A stretch of DNA of 64,000 nt, taken from contig NZ_CP091092.1 in assembly GCF_029633915.1 (NCBI RefSeq), forward strand, positions 1,426,001 through 1,490,000, written 5' to 3'. The notes beneath the pieces are model-generated. The model did not search any database, was not told the origin of the DNA, and saw only the letters and a list, made by a program, of their open reading frames with translations. Positions within the stretch are counted from its first letter, which is position 1, and every line of letters starts with the position of its first letter. The stretch is from Methanomicrobium antiquum (GTDB taxonomy: Archaea > Halobacteriota > Methanomicrobia > Methanomicrobiales > Methanomicrobiaceae). Both the position numbers and the translations under genes were made by a program. This document shows positions 26,998 to 37,283 of the stretch, in pieces.

Positions 26998-28140
26998 TTA
27001 TTCATTTTTGTTCTTTCTAAAAAACCTTAACTCTGTATTCATCCATGAACCTGTAACACGCCCCGATAAAGCAAGTTTTCCAAGGGTTTTTTCAACCTCC
27101 GGAATAAGTGGTGCAGGTTTTTTTTGATGCAAAGGAGTGCCGGGAAGAGGTGTGAAATAGTGCGCATGAACTTTTCCTGTCCGGCAAACCCACTTTATCT
27201 GATTTAAAGTATGTATTTGATCTTCTTCTGATTCACCAGGAAGGCCTACAATATAATCTACAACCGGCATTATTCCATTGTCGCGGCAAAGCTCAACGGC
27301 ATCAAGAACATCTTCTGCCGAATGTCCGCGATTAATCCGTTTTAAGACACTGTTGCTTGCGGACTGTGCGCCAAAATGAATTTTTTTGTTTGAACAAAAT
27401 TTTAAAATTATGTCTATTGATTTCTGAGTTATAAACTCAGGTCTGACTTCGCTTGGAAAAGTTCCAAAATAAAGATTTTTATCCTTTTCAAAGCCGGAGA
27501 GAAGTCTTGTAATTTTATCATATGCAGGAGACCTGCCATCTCCTCCATATGAAAGAGCATTTGGTGTTAAAAATCTGACATCAGTATATGCCTTTGATGC
27601 GCAGATTATTGAATCAATTGAACGGTGACGCATGCATCCCCCGAATAGATGCGGAGTCTGGCAGTATGCACACTTAAAAGGGCATCCTCTCGATATCTCA
27701 AGATAACCTTTGACTTTTGAAAAAGGAGGATATGAATCAAGAAGAACACAGGTGTCATTTTTTATGTAACCTTCCTTTGTTGCAACACCTTTTGGAAGAA
27801 AAGCCCGGCTATTTTCAAATTTATTCTCAGATTTATTCTCAATATATCTTATCAGTGCAGGAAGTGTGTACTCTCCTTCTCCAACAATAACATAATCTGC
27901 ATATTTCAAAACCTCGTTTCTCATAGCTGATGGATGAGGACCGCCTGCGATTGTAATACAGGAGGCCTCTTTCATCTCCTCCAAGTAATGCGGAGCGTTT
28001 ATTGAATTAAGACTATAAAGAGTAATGTCATCTTCAGGAGATTCAACCGGATTTAAAATTATATCATTTTTCTCACATGCAGAGTATAACGCGGCATATG
28101 AATTTTTTGCGGCCTTTATTAACCTCCAGTTCACCCTCAT
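26998..28140 (-). CDS. B12-binding/radical SAM protein, MJ1487-like family
   Basis: 380 aa. A short N-terminal cobalamin-binding-like fold (TIAGGPHPSAM, YADYVIVGEGE) precedes the radical SAM core with SRGCPFKCAYCQT supplying the CxxxCxxC [4Fe-4S] site (~150-157). This arrangement matches the methanogen B12-SAM family typified by MJ1487. The reaction is unknown. The N-terminal domain lacks an obvious DxHxxG cobalamin motif, so B12 binding is uncertain. Adjacent genes on the same strand suggest co-expression with a second radical SAM enzyme and a phosphoesterase. Confidence 0.82.
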   Translation of the reverse strand: MRVNWRLIKAAKNSYAALYSACEKNDIILNPVESPEDDITLYSLNSINAPHYLEEMKEASCITIAGGPHPSAMRNEVLKYADYVIVGEGEYTLPALIRYIENKSENKFENSRAFLPKGVATKEGYIKNDTCVLLDSYPPFSKVKGYLEISRGCPFKCAYCQTPHLFGGCMRHRSIDSIICASKAYTDVRFLTPNALSYGGDGRSPAYDKITRLLSGFEKDKNLYFGTFPSEVRPEFITQKSIDIILKFCSNKKIHFGAQSASNSVLKRINRGHSAEDVLDAVELCRDNGIMPVVDYIVGLPGESEEDQIHTLNQIKWVCRTGKVHAHYFTPLPGTPLHQKKPAPLIPEVEKTLGKLALSGRVTGSWMNTELRFFRKNKNE

Positions 28141-28181
28141 TGCAAAAAAGATTTAGATTGAAACTTAATTTTATTATCCCA

Positions 28182-29306
28182 TCAGGGTATTATTTCACAG
28201 CCGTTGTATTTCTGATGCTCAAACTGATTTAATGAAACAATTCCTTCATCAATCATTTCCTTAACAAATACTGAATTTTTTTCTATAGCGAACTTTAGAT
28301 TTCGGACTGTTTCATATACAGCTCTTCTTCCCTCAGGCGGCCAGGGTTGTGTCAGATTTGAATAAAGACATCTGCCTCCGCAAAAATTCAGGATGTCACA
28401 GTTAATGCAATCACCGGCAATCTCTATTTTTTTAAGTGACTGCGGTGTATCGGAGTTTATGTGCCCGCAGTAGTAGTCCCTCATTCCCGCCATACAAGGA
28501 CACGGGGCTAAGTTTCCGTCCTGAAGAATACTGTAAGAATTAACTCCACATCCGCACCTGAGCGGAGAGCTACCATTTTTTAATAATACATCCTGCATCG
28601 TGCCAACAAAAGGATACCATCTCATAACACGACCTTCTTTTTTCATAGTGTCAGTCCATAAATCAACAAGACGTCTTATTCCGGGATTATAACTGTTTTT
28701 TACCCAGCCACAAAAGTTCTCGCGCAGTTTAAAATCGCTCCAGAAATTTGAGTCCATCTGCCAGTGAATTGAATCAAAAGAAAAATCGGGATTGTCTGAG
28801 AGGTATCTGACAGATTCATAGATATCGGTTTTTTCGGTCACAGTCATTCTGGCAATTATTTCATTCCCATAGCCGTTATTAATAATCTTTTTTAAATTTT
28901 TGATAACTTTGTCATATGTTCCAAAACCCCTGCAGTTATCTGTTGTTTCCCTGTCACCGTCAATTGATGCAAAAATTGATTTGAATTTATTTAAATAATC
29001 GCTCTCTAACAAATACAAAAGAGTTGCATTTGTCTGAATTGCAAAATCTTTTACAGGGGCGTTATCCATAATCTCCCTAATCAGATCACTTCTCATCAGG
29101 GGTTCTCCCCCATAAAATGTCAACACTGCATCTTTGTCTTTTGAGAGAAAGCTATAAAGGTGTTTTAGTGACAAACCAAAATCACATGGAAGTGTGTCAT
29201 CTATTGTTACCTTGTCCGGACTTTCGTCAGACATGAAAAACATCTTTCCGCGGCAATATGTACAGCATAGATTGCACTCATCGGTCAAAAGAATGAAATA
29301 ATTCAT
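28182..29306 (-). CDS. Radical SAM/SPASM enzyme, putative peptide-modifying (AF0577/Mhun-type)
   Basis: 374 aa. Radical SAM motif TDECNLCCTYCRGK (CxxxCxxC) at the extreme N-terminus; LTFYGGEPLMR and FASIDGDRETTD are standard core motifs. A SPASM region for extra clusters follows (CGCGVNSYSILQDGNLAPCPC ... DCINCDILNFCGGRC). Sequence style fits the archaeal putative peptide-modifying families of the AF0577/Mhun type. I found no small precursor gene in the 82 nt upstream or 41 nt downstream, so the substrate may be elsewhere or be a host protein. Confidence 0.85.
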   Translation of the reverse strand: MNYFILLTDECNLCCTYCRGKMFFMSDESPDKVTIDDTLPCDFGLSLKHLYSFLSKDKDAVLTFYGGEPLMRSDLIREIMDNAPVKDFAIQTNATLLYLLESDYLNKFKSIFASIDGDRETTDNCRGFGTYDKVIKNLKKIINNGYGNEIIARMTVTEKTDIYESVRYLSDNPDFSFDSIHWQMDSNFWSDFKLRENFCGWVKNSYNPGIRRLVDLWTDTMKKEGRVMRWYPFVGTMQDVLLKNGSSPLRCGCGVNSYSILQDGNLAPCPCMAGMRDYYCGHINSDTPQSLKKIEIAGDCINCDILNFCGGRCLYSNLTQPWPPEGRRAVYETVRNLKFAIEKNSVFVKEMIDEGIVSLNQFEHQKYNGCEIIP

Positions 29307-29388
29307 CTTATAGTCTCATCCCTGAAAACGTTTTTGAAATGTATGATTATGAAAAGAAAATTTCGAGAACAATTTACTAATATCCAAA

Positions 29389-29793
29389 TTATTGCTCAAT
29401 TATTGCAGTGCCCAGATCACCATCAACTATGATATTTGTTCCGTCATCAACATCAAAAATATTCTTTTCCAGTCTGTCAATCATTGGAATGTCGGCAATT
29501 ATCGCCCCAACAGCAATTATAGTCTCAGCATCAATGTTTATTATTGCCACAGGAGATTTTTCATTTCTTTTCAGGGCATATATAACATATGAACCAACTG
29601 TTGATCCTTTCCCATATGGAAATGCAAGTACTTTTCCTGCAATTGATTTTCCCTGCAGAGGGTGCCCGTTTTCTACTACAACGCCGGTCTGCGGATCAAC
29701 GCCGGATAAAAAGGAGATGGGTTCACTGCTTTTTAACAATTCACCACTCCCCTGTCCTTTAGAAATACCTCTGCCCTGAATTGTAAAAGACAT
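29389..29793 (-). CDS. Phosphomevalonate dehydratase small subunit (AcnX swivel domain)
   Basis: 134 aa from ATG 29793 (MSFTIQGRGISKG). The DUF126/AcnX swivel signature is seen in PLQGKSIAGKVLAFPYGKGSTVGSYVIYAL. In the archaeal modified mevalonate pathway, the small and large subunits together dehydrate 5-phosphomevalonate to the anhydromevalonate phosphate used for isoprenoid lipids. The large subunit is not in this window, although the pair is often adjacent. It is divergent from pan with only 37 nt between start codons, so the two promoters must overlap. Confidence 0.88.
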   Translation of the reverse strand: MSFTIQGRGISKGQGSGELLKSSEPISFLSGVDPQTGVVVENGHPLQGKSIAGKVLAFPYGKGSTVGSYVIYALKRNEKSPVAIINIDAETIIAVGAIIADIPMIDRLEKNIFDVDDGTNIIVDGDLGTAIIEQ

Positions 29794-29830
29794 ATCTAAT
29801 AAATGTTGTAAGATTAAGATATAAAGTAAC

Positions 29831-31006
29831 ATGGATGAGACCATCTACAATACTCCGGAAGACAGTGATATGTCAAAACTCCGGTTACAGGAACTATATG
29901 ATCAGGTTGAAGAACTGAGCATGAAGGTCGAATTCCTCAACAGAGAGAACGGGCGCCTTGAGAAAGAGGTTGCTCAGCTCAAAAAAGAGAATAACCAGTT
30001 AAAACGCCCACCACTCTTTGTTGCGGCAGTGATCGATGTAATGGACAGCGGAGAAGTATACCTAAGACAGCAGGGAAACAACCAGGAATACATAACACAT
30101 TATATTGATACACTGGAGGGAAAATTAAAGCCCGGAATGAAGGTTGCTGTAAATAATGCTCTTTCAATAGTCAGGACTGTTGACAATACATTTGATTCAA
30201 GAGTCCGAGTAATGGAGCTTGAAGAATCTCCAAATGTCACGTTTGCACAGATAGGAGGACTTAAAGAGGAGATAGAAGAAGTCAGGGAAGCTGTTGAATA
30301 TCCGCTGACACGTCCTGAAATTTTTGAAAAGGTAGGTGTTGAGCCGCCAAAGGGAATTTTACTCTACGGACCACCGGGAACGGGAAAAACACTTATTGCA
30401 AAGGCTGTCGCAAATCAGGCTAAAGCAACATTCATCAGAATGTCTGGAAGTGAACTTGTCCACAAATTCATCGGCGAAGGTGCACAGATGGTAAGAGAGC
30501 TTTTTTCACTGGCCCGTGAGAAAAGTCCGTCTATTGTATTCATAGATGAAATAGATTCTATCGGAAGCATGCGCACACAGGACGGCACATCAGGAAGCGC
30601 TGAAGTTCAAAGAACTTTAATGCAGCTTCTCGCCGAAATGGACGGTTTTGACAACCGCGGGAATGTAAGGCTTATGGCGGCAACAAACCGTGTGGATATG
30701 CTTGACCCTGCCCTTTTAAGGCCTGGAAGATTTGACAGGATTTTGGAAGTCTCTCTTCCGGATGAAAAATCAAGGCTTGAAATATTAAAAATACACTCTG
30801 CAAAGCTGAACATGAAGGATGTGGAGATAAACAGTCTTCTAAAAATTACCGAGAATGCAACAGGTGCTGAAATTCAGGCAATATGCCGTGAGGCCGGAAT
30901 GAATGCTGTTCGAAACAACTCAGATTACGTAACAATGAAAAACTTTACTGATGCCGTATTTAAGGTACGAAGAAAAACAAGATCAGAAGATATAATGTAC
31001 ATCTGA
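29831..31006 (+). CDS. pan: Proteasome-activating nucleotidase PAN, copy 1
   Basis: 391 aa AAA+ ATPase. N-terminal coiled coil (~18-60), OB domain (~60-125), Walker A GPPGTGKT, Walker B VFIDEID and sensor/arginine region [17 protein letters not shown]. It ends in MYI, a HbYX motif that opens the 20S proteasome gate. PAN unfolds substrates for the proteasome. A second paralogue lies 600 nt away on the opposite strand. The next gene begins 4 nt after this stop. Confidence 0.95.
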   Translation: MDETIYNTPEDSDMSKLRLQELYDQVEELSMKVEFLNRENGRLEKEVAQLKKENNQLKRPPLFVAAVIDVMDSGEVYLRQQGNNQEYITHYIDTLEGKLKPGMKVAVNNALSIVRTVDNTFDSRVRVMELEESPNVTFAQIGGLKEEIEEVREAVEYPLTRPEIFEKVGVEPPKGILLYGPPGTGKTLIAKAVANQAKATFIRMSGSELVHKFIGEGAQMVRELFSLAREKSPSIVFIDEIDSIGSMRTQDGTSGSAEVQRTLMQLLAEMDGFDNRGNVRLMAATNRVDMLDPALLRPGRFDRILEVSLPDEKSRLEILKIHSAKLNMKDVEINSLLKITENATGAEIQAICREAGMNAVRNNSDYVTMKNFTDAVFKVRRKTRSEDIMYI

Positions 31007-31010
31007 TAAA

Positions 31011-31463
31011 ATGAACCTTCTTTTTATTCAAAAACAGGGAATTGACCTATACAACACTCTTTTGTCATCTGAAACCAGCAGAGGCATACTTAGATTTTAC
31101 CGTCCTGTAAAAACAGATTACGGCGTAATAATTGAAAACGCAACGCTTGGAAATGCTCTTTCATTAACCTCTGAGCTAAACTGGTACAAAAGACGCTATA
31201 TTTCAGATGTACTCTTTGAGATTTCTCCTGATTTATTCTGTACACATGAATTCGCGCTTGATATCTACAGCCGCGACAAGAAGATGAAAGAGACCTGGAA
31301 TTATACGAAACTTATAGGAGTGAATTTAGGTTTTACATCAAATGTCATGTTTATACAGCCTCATTCCTCAAAAGAAGATCATCCTGAATTTGGGGAGGAT
31401 ATGAGCTTTGTGTTTGAGGTCTGGTGCAGTGAAGAGGAATGGACTGAGGGCTTTAATGAATAA
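31011..31463 (+). CDS. Conserved hypothetical protein downstream of pan
   Basis: 150 aa, family not recognised. No membrane helices or signal. It is a mixed alpha/beta sequence with aromatic patches (LNWYKRRYISDVLFEISPDLF, VFEVWCSEEEW). It starts 4 nt after the pan stop and is probably translated with it, hinting at a link with proteasome or chaperone function. No catalytic motif is visible. Confidence 0.75.
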   Translation: MNLLFIQKQGIDLYNTLLSSETSRGILRFYRPVKTDYGVIIENATLGNALSLTSELNWYKRRYISDVLFEISPDLFCTHEFALDIYSRDKKMKETWNYTKLIGVNLGFTSNVMFIQPHSSKEDHPEFGEDMSFVFEVWCSEEEWTEGFNE

Positions 31464-31614
31464 GATAACTTTCATAAGTTCAGATTTTTTTATTTAACTC
31501 GTATTTTAAATTCCCTCAAATAAGGTTGAAAAAAATGACATTGATATAACAAAACTTTGAAAAAAAGATGAAAATTGAATGTAAATGGATTTTATCAGAT
31601 TCGATTTATTTTTT

Positions 31615-32853
31615 TCAGGCAAACATTGCACCGTCAATTAATTCACCGGCGCCGTTTCTGTGATCAAATCCTACCTTTTCTATAGCTTTTATGAAATCAT
31701 TTTTGGATACTTTCTCTCTTTCAGAGCGTATAGCAAACATTCCGGCCTCTGTACATATCGCTTTTATGTCAGATCCCTTCATGCCTGCTGTAAGTATCGC
31801 GATTTCATTTAAGTCAATATCATCATCAACACTCATATCCTTTGTATGAATTTTGAATATTGAAAGGCGGCCTTCAATATCAGGCTCAGGTATCTCTATT
31901 ATCCTGTCAAATCTTCCGGGTCTTAACAGCGCAGGATCTAAGATATCAATCCTGTTTGTAGCACCTATAATCTTTACATTTCCTCTGTCCTTAAAACCGT
32001 CAAGGTCAGCGAGAAGCTGCATTAAAGTTCTCTGAACTTCCCTGTCGCCTGATGTGATGCTTTCAGAACGGTGTGCGCCGATTGCATCTATCTCATCAAT
32101 GAAAATTATTGAAGGTGCATCTTTTTTGGCATGCTCAAAAAGCTCTCTTACAAGCCGTGCTCCTTCTCCAATGTATTTTTGAACAAGTTCAGAGCCCACA
32201 ACCCTTAAGAATTTGGCGTTGGTCTCATGCGCAACGGCTCTTGCAAGAAGAGTCTTGCCTGTGCCCGGCGGTCCGTAGAGTAAAACACCTCTTGGAGGAG
32301 ATATCCCAACCTTTTTGAAAAGTTCGGGTTTTGTAAGCGGCAGTTCAACAGCTTCCCTTATCTCTGTTATCTGCTCCTCAAGTCCGCCGACATCTGCATA
32401 AGTTTCATTTGGAGCATCATCTATCTCCATTCCATAAATCTGCGAATCAAACGACTGCGGAAGTATATCAACGATTGTAAGAGACTGCTGATTTAATGTG
32501 CATCTTGCACCCGCTTTTAAGTCTTCAGTTTCTATAAAACCTGAAGCACGCACCATAAATTTAGGGCCTGCGCTGGACTGAACAACTACTCTGTTGTCAG
32601 CAGATACGTCAGTTATTGTGCCGATGATTAACGGAGGGCTTCTTAATTTCTCAACTTCGGTTTTAAGTTTTCTAATTTCCCTCTCATAGCGTATTTTCTG
32701 GCTTTCAATGAAACGCTTTTCGGATTCCACCTGCCTAATCTCTTCTCTAAGCTCAAGATTTCGGCTTTCCAGACCGGAAATTCTATCAAGGAGGTATCTG
32801 GTGATATCTTCCTCGGAACGGGAATCAGGATTGTATGTCTGGCTGTCTGCCAT
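31615..32853 (-). CDS. pan: Proteasome-activating nucleotidase PAN, copy 2
   Basis: 412 aa from ATG 32853; a TTG 12 nt upstream is less likely. It has the same architecture as copy 1: coiled coil (~25-70), OB domain, [15 protein letters not shown] and [17 protein letters not shown]. The C-terminus is AMFA, hydrophobic-Phe-X rather than hydrophobic-Tyr-X, so gate opening may be weaker or selective. A TATA-like CTATATAAC about 22-25 nt before the ATG suggests a leaderless mRNA. Confidence 0.93.
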   Translation of the reverse strand: MADSQTYNPDSRSEEDITRYLLDRISGLESRNLELREEIRQVESEKRFIESQKIRYEREIRKLKTEVEKLRSPPLIIGTITDVSADNRVVVQSSAGPKFMVRASGFIETEDLKAGARCTLNQQSLTIVDILPQSFDSQIYGMEIDDAPNETYADVGGLEEQITEIREAVELPLTKPELFKKVGISPPRGVLLYGPPGTGKTLLARAVAHETNAKFLRVVGSELVQKYIGEGARLVRELFEHAKKDAPSIIFIDEIDAIGAHRSESITSGDREVQRTLMQLLADLDGFKDRGNVKIIGATNRIDILDPALLRPGRFDRIIEIPEPDIEGRLSIFKIHTKDMSVDDDIDLNEIAILTAGMKGSDIKAICTEAGMFAIRSEREKVSKNDFIKAIEKVGFDHRNGAGELIDGAMFA

Positions 32854-32910
32854 AGGCACTCTCAAATAGTTATATAGGGGTAGTTCAATATATAGATATT
32901 TACGATTAAT
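32854..32910. promoter_or_regulatory. Divergent promoters of pan copy 2 and the MBF1 gene
   Basis: 57 nt separate the two start codons. On the minus strand CCTATATAAC lies ~22-25 nt before the pan ATG; on the plus strand CAATATATAGATATTT lies ~20-25 nt before the MBF1 ATG. Neither start has a Shine-Dalgarno sequence, so both mRNAs are probably leaderless, and TBP sites face each other back to back. Confidence 0.55.
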
Positions 32911-33414
32911 ATGTCAGAATGTGAGGTTTGCGGGGAAGTTATCCGTGGAAAGCCTGTTCTGGTTTCAATTGGCGGAACAAAGATGTCTGTTTGCCCCAAA
33001 TGCTCAAAGTTAGGTACTCCTGTTGAGCAGCCGGGAAGTGAGATTAGAAACCAGTTATCAGGAAAAATAAGAACAGTATCTCCAAAAGGTCAGCCGGTAG
33101 TCACAAAAAAAAGGACGCGCGATGTTTTTGACCTTATGGGTGGCGAAATTGTCGAGGATTTTAGTGAGAAGATACGTGAGGCAAGAATAGAAAAAGGTCT
33201 TTCCCCAAAAGATCTGGCTTTTGAACTTAAAGAAAAAGAGGGCCTGATTAAAAAAATAGAGAAGGGAATGATTCCTGAAGATGATGTCAGAAAAAAACTG
33301 GAAGAAGCTCTTGGAATAAGCCTTCTGGATTCTTTTGACGCGTCACAAAATACCGGAAAAGCAGGTCATATCACACCTACACTTGGAGATGTGATGAAAT
33401 TTAAGAAAAAGTAA
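32911..33414 (+). CDS. MBF1-like transcription factor
   Basis: 167 aa. N-terminal zinc ribbon (CEVCGEVI ... CPKCSKLG), a basic linker (~55-75) and a C-terminal Xre-type HTH ([32 protein letters not shown]). Matches archaeal multiprotein bridging factor 1, which binds the ribosome and/or the transcription apparatus. It is followed 35 nt later by tpiA in the same direction. Confidence 0.9.
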   Translation: MSECEVCGEVIRGKPVLVSIGGTKMSVCPKCSKLGTPVEQPGSEIRNQLSGKIRTVSPKGQPVVTKKRTRDVFDLMGGEIVEDFSEKIREARIEKGLSPKDLAFELKEKEGLIKKIEKGMIPEDDVRKKLEEALGISLLDSFDASQNTGKAGHITPTLGDVMKFKKK

Positions 33415-33449
33415 TATTTAAGGAAGATTACAAAAATGAGGATTTATTA

Positions 33450-34124
33450 ATGCCTGGAATATATCCAAAAATAATAATCAATTTCAAGGCTTACAACGAA
33501 GGTTTTGGTCATTCTGCTCATAATATTGCAAAGGCATCAGAGTTTGTATCAGAGCAGTCCGGAGTTTTGATAGGAGTTGCTCCATCATATATGGAAATTC
33601 ACCCAATCTCAAAGCATTACGAAATTCCTGTGTATGCCCAGCACGTTGATGCAATTGAACCTGGTGCCCACACAGGACACATCCTTGCAGATGCTGTGCG
33701 CCACGCTGGTGCGATTGGAACCCTTATCAATCACTCTGAAAGAAGGCTGACACTTGCAGATGTTTCAGGCGCGGTTGATGCGGCAAAAAAGGCGAACCTT
33801 CAAACCGTTGTCTGCACAAACAATATCCCGACCAGTGCCGCCGCCGCGGCTTTTTCACCGGATTTTATTGCAATTGAACCGCCGGAGTTAATAGGAAGCG
33901 GCATTTCTGTAGCAACAGCAGATCCGGCAATAATTGAAGATTCTGTAAAAGCTGTGAAAAATATTAATTCAAATGTAAGAGTTCTTGCAGGAGCCGGCAT
34001 CAGCACGGGAGATTGTGTAAAAAGAGCTCTTGAACTTGGCGCTGACGGTGTTTTGCTTGCATCAGGCGTTGTTAAAGCTAAAGATCCTGAAGAAGTTCTT
34101 TTCAATCTTGTATCAAAAATATAG
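33450..34124 (+). CDS. tpiA: Triosephosphate isomerase
   Basis: 224 aa, the short archaeal tetrameric type. Catalytic residues: Lys in IINFKAYN, His in LINHSERR and Glu in AIEPPELIG. It interconverts glyceraldehyde 3-phosphate and dihydroxyacetone phosphate, mainly for gluconeogenesis in methanogens. GAGGA lies upstream of the ATG. A T-rich stretch at the stop (34127-34139) probably terminates transcription. Confidence 0.95.
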   Translation: MPGIYPKIIINFKAYNEGFGHSAHNIAKASEFVSEQSGVLIGVAPSYMEIHPISKHYEIPVYAQHVDAIEPGAHTGHILADAVRHAGAIGTLINHSERRLTLADVSGAVDAAKKANLQTVVCTNNIPTSAAAAAFSPDFIAIEPPELIGSGISVATADPAIIEDSVKAVKNINSNVRVLAGAGISTGDCVKRALELGADGVLLASGVVKAKDPEEVLFNLVSKI

Positions 34125-34170
34125 ATTTTTTTTACTTTTTCCACTTTCTATTTTTTAAATGTCACACTTT

Positions 34171-34728
34171 CTATTTTGTGATCATTCCAATCAGGTCATG
34201 TTTTGTGATTACACCAACGACCTTTCCTTTTTCTGATACAAGAATTGCATGGTGATTGTGAAGAAGATGAATAATTGTATCCATTGACGTTGATTTGGGA
34301 ATTGTTGGAAATCCATCCTCCATAAAATCCTCAACAATATGTGACTGAATCTTTTGGATTCTTCCTTCATCCATTGCATTAATAATTGCAGATTCAGAAA
34401 TACACCCGATTGCCACTCCGTTTTCAATAACCGGAATCTGTGATATCCCAAAATTCTCCATAATTGAGACTGTTTTTGCAAGAGTTTCATCTGCCAGGAC
34501 ACTTATCACCGGACAGTGCATCATATCACCGGCGGTAATTATAGAAATTTCTTCATGATTTAAAACATCAACAATTTTTTTAATTGTACTTACTCTTGGA
34601 TCAACTGTACCGGACTCAATTCTTGCAATCATTGACTGACTAAGACCTGATTTTTCTGCAATTTCAGATTGTGTCAGTCCAAGTTCTATACGCTTCTCCC
34701 TAATTTCTGCAGAATCCGGTATGTGCAT
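34171..34728 (-). CDS. Xre-type HTH regulator with paired CBS domains
   Basis: 185 aa from ATG 34728 (MHIPDSAEIREKR). N-terminal HTH (~8-65: LTQSEIAEKSGLSQSMIARIESG), then two CBS domains (~72-125 and ~130-185: FGISQIPVIENGVAIG, HHAILVSEKGKVVGVITKHDLIG). CBS pairs bind adenine nucleotides or SAM, suggesting an energy- or metabolite-sensing regulator. Targets are unknown; it lies convergent with tpiA. Confidence 0.9.
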   Translation of the reverse strand: MHIPDSAEIREKRIELGLTQSEIAEKSGLSQSMIARIESGTVDPRVSTIKKIVDVLNHEEISIITAGDMMHCPVISVLADETLAKTVSIMENFGISQIPVIENGVAIGCISESAIINAMDEGRIQKIQSHIVEDFMEDGFPTIPKSTSMDTIIHLLHNHHAILVSEKGKVVGVITKHDLIGMITK

Positions 34729-34909
34729 TGTGATTACTGATAGTAATTTAGAGAATATAAAATATTTCAACAATTAAATTAAAGAGAGCTTATCTGATAT
34801 ATCACAAATTTATGTTTAGCAGATGCTTTAATAAAAATTCTAAAATTACAGACGTTTTTATAAAAAGTTGCTGAAACTTTTTTCATTAATTCTTTTTTTT
34901 AGAATAACT

Positions 34910-35229
34910 GAGTGGGAGTAGTAAGCCCCATTCTGTTTTTATGCGGCATTCAGCTGTCGCGCCATACCCGAAGCCGGCCCGGAAATGCCGTTATGCTTCT
35001 GTTCTGGCTTGCACCCGCAGGGATTCACCGTTCCATCGTGTCCTAAAACCTAAATAAGCGCTTCAGCAGCTTTTAATCTGCATCATAAACATCAGTTAAA
35101 GGCCGTATCGTTTCTGTGTCAGAGCCGTGACTCTCGCCACCCGCACTTGAATGCGGCTGCGTAACCGGACGGAGTGGGGACTTTCCTCAGCGGCAAATAG
35201 ATGCCACCGTCAGCCGCACTCTCCCTCTC
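34910..35229 (-). ncRNA. rnpB: RNase P RNA, archaeal type A
   Basis: About 320 nt. The ends pair as P1: GAG-A-GGGAG at the 5' end (35229 leftward) with CTCCC-A-CTC at the 3' end (34910 rightward). Conserved blocks are seen on the minus strand: GAGGAAAGTC (35179-35188) and the 3' AGAATGGGGCTTA (34922-34934), with a GTGCAAGCCAG-like segment between. RNase P removes tRNA 5' leaders with protein partners. A TATA-like TGTATATATTG lies ~27 nt upstream (around 35250-35260). Exact ends are inferred from P1. Confidence 0.92.
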
Positions 35230-35265
35230 AATCTTATTATTGTCAGCACACAATATATACAGGTA

Positions 35266-35835
35266 ATGATACTGCTGGATGAGGATGAAGGAAAAAATGC
35301 ATTGTGTCTTGCAAAACAGACGTTAGTGGAATCCATTGCAAAAAAAGGTGTTGAATGCCCAAAGCTTTCTGCAATATTCAATGAAAAACGAGGCATATTT
35401 GTAACACTTACAAAATCGGGCGAACTAAGAGGGTGTATAGGTTATATCCATCCTGTTCTTCCGCTTTCATCAGCAATTCGTGATGCGGCAGTTTCTGCCG
35501 CTTTAAAAGATCCACGATTTCCACCGGTAAGAGCTGAAGAGCTGGAAGAAATAAAAATTGAAGTAACCATCCTTACACCTCCAAAACCTCTATTGTGTCC
35601 TGCATCTGAAAGGAGCAAAAATATTGAGGTCGGGCGGCATGGACTAATCATTCAGGGAAAAGGTCACGCAGGACTTCTTCTGCCACAGGTAGCAGTTGAA
35701 TATAACTGGAGTCCTGAAGAATTTTTAAGCCATACTTGCATAAAAGCAGGACTTTTAAAAGACTGCTGGAAGGATGGTAATTACGAACTCCTTACATTTG
35801 AAGGGCAGATTTTTTCAGAAACGGAGATAATATGA
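35266..35835 (+). CDS. AMMECR1 family protein
   Basis: 189 aa. The diagnostic [10 protein letters not shown] motif is present, with [20 protein letters not shown] and [15 protein letters not shown]. The family occurs in archaea and eukaryotes and is often found near radical SAM AmmeMemoRadiSam partners; its activity is not settled. The stop overlaps the tgtA start by 4 nt (ATGA), so it is co-translated with archaeosine genes here. Confidence 0.92.
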   Translation: MILLDEDEGKNALCLAKQTLVESIAKKGVECPKLSAIFNEKRGIFVTLTKSGELRGCIGYIHPVLPLSSAIRDAAVSAALKDPRFPPVRAEELEEIKIEVTILTPPKPLLCPASERSKNIEVGRHGLIIQGKGHAGLLLPQVAVEYNWSPEEFLSHTCIKAGLLKDCWKDGNYELLTFEGQIFSETEII

Positions 35836-37283
35836 GCATTAGTTTTGAAGTAATCCACAAAGACATCATGGGAAGAGCCGGAAAATTAAAAGTCGGCGAT
35901 AAAACAATAAAAACACCACTTCTTCTTCCGGTTATAAATCCGCATATCCAGCTTATTAAACCGGAAGAGATGGAGAAACTCGGCGTAGAAGCACTTATCA
36001 CAAACGCATATATATTCAGCAAAAGCGAGGAGTTTCGTGAGCGTGCCTTAAAAGAGGGGCTTCACAAAGTCCTCAATTTCAACGGCGTTATAATGACCGA
36101 CTCCGGCGCCTTTCAGCAGTCTGTTTATGGTGATGTCGGCTTTACCAATACTGAAACAGTAAAATTTCAAAGATCAATAGGAAGCGAAATTATTGTTCCA
36201 ATGGATATTGCAACATCGCCTGACAAGACCTTTGAAGAAGCGAAAGAAGAACTCTCAATCACAATCGAGCGCATAAAAGAGGCTTTTACAATAATTGATG
36301 ACGGCCACCTCTGCGCACCGGTCCAGGGTGGAATCCACACAGATCTTAGAGAGAAAGCAGGGGAAGAAGTAAAAAATTTAAATGTTGTATTCTGCCCAAT
36401 TGGTGCTGTGGTACCTCTGATGGAGAGCTACAGATATAAAGAACTGGTAAATGTTGTAATGGCGGCAAAATCAAAACTTTCCCCTTCTTCATGCATCCAT
36501 CTTTTTGGCGCAGGACACCCTTCCATGTTTGCACTTGCCGCGGCAATGGGATGTGATGTCTTTGACTCCGCCGCATATGCTCTTTATGCACGGGAAGGAA
36601 GATATATGACACCTCAGGGAAGCTACAAGCTAAATGAGGTTAATGAACTTCCGTGTGCATGCGAGGTATGCAGAACCCACACTGCAGAAGAACTTAAGAA
36701 ATCACCTGACAGAGAGAGACTTCTTGCATATCACAACCTTTACGTAACACTTGCTGAAATTTCAAGAATCAGGCAGTCGATTCTTGACGGAACACTCTGG
36801 GAGCTTGTCGATGAAAGATGCAGGAACCACCCAAGACTTCTTGATGGATACCGTGAACTCTTAAAATACACAGAACAGCTTGAAAAATCTGACAGAATCA
36901 CAAAAAGACGCTTTTTTTACAGAGGAAGTGAGAGTTGTCTGCGAACCGAGGTCAGCCGCTATCATGAGATGGTTAAAAGACTTTCTGCCAGCGGAAAAGT
37001 TTTGATTTCATTTGACGATAAGAAAAGGGCAGGTTATGACACAGTTTATTTATTCAAACCTCCTTTCGGCCCATATCTGCCTGAACTTAAAGAGACTTTT
37101 CCTGTTGGACAAAGTGAAATTCCTGATTGGGATAATGAAATGATAAAATCAGGTTGTATCGGTATTTTAAATCTGATTCAGTCAAATAAAAATTCAGAAT
37201 TTTATATTGCATGCGATGATGAGTTAAAAGAAGCAGTATCAAATGAGCTTAAAGACGTAAAAGACAGGTTTTCATATGTTTGA
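35832..37283 (+). CDS. tgtA: tRNA-guanine(15) transglycosylase
   Basis: 483 aa. Swaps guanine 15 of tRNA for preQ0, the first step of archaeosine formation in the D-loop. Nucleophile region [10 protein letters not shown] and second Asp region PMDIATSPD are present; zinc ligands are CACEVC with the His in LAYHNLY. No C-terminal PUA domain is evident; the PUA domain is on the next protein. It overlaps arcS by 8 nt. Confidence 0.95.
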   Translation: MSISFEVIHKDIMGRAGKLKVGDKTIKTPLLLPVINPHIQLIKPEEMEKLGVEALITNAYIFSKSEEFRERALKEGLHKVLNFNGVIMTDSGAFQQSVYGDVGFTNTETVKFQRSIGSEIIVPMDIATSPDKTFEEAKEELSITIERIKEAFTIIDDGHLCAPVQGGIHTDLREKAGEEVKNLNVVFCPIGAVVPLMESYRYKELVNVVMAAKSKLSPSSCIHLFGAGHPSMFALAAAMGCDVFDSAAYALYAREGRYMTPQGSYKLNEVNELPCACEVCRTHTAEELKKSPDRERLLAYHNLYVTLAEISRIRQSILDGTLWELVDERCRNHPRLLDGYRELLKYTEQLEKSDRITKRRFFYRGSESCLRTEVSRYHEMVKRLSASGKVLISFDDKKRAGYDTVYLFKPPFGPYLPELKETFPVGQSEIPDWDNEMIKSGCIGILNLIQSNKNSEFYIACDDELKEAVSNELKDVKDRFSYV

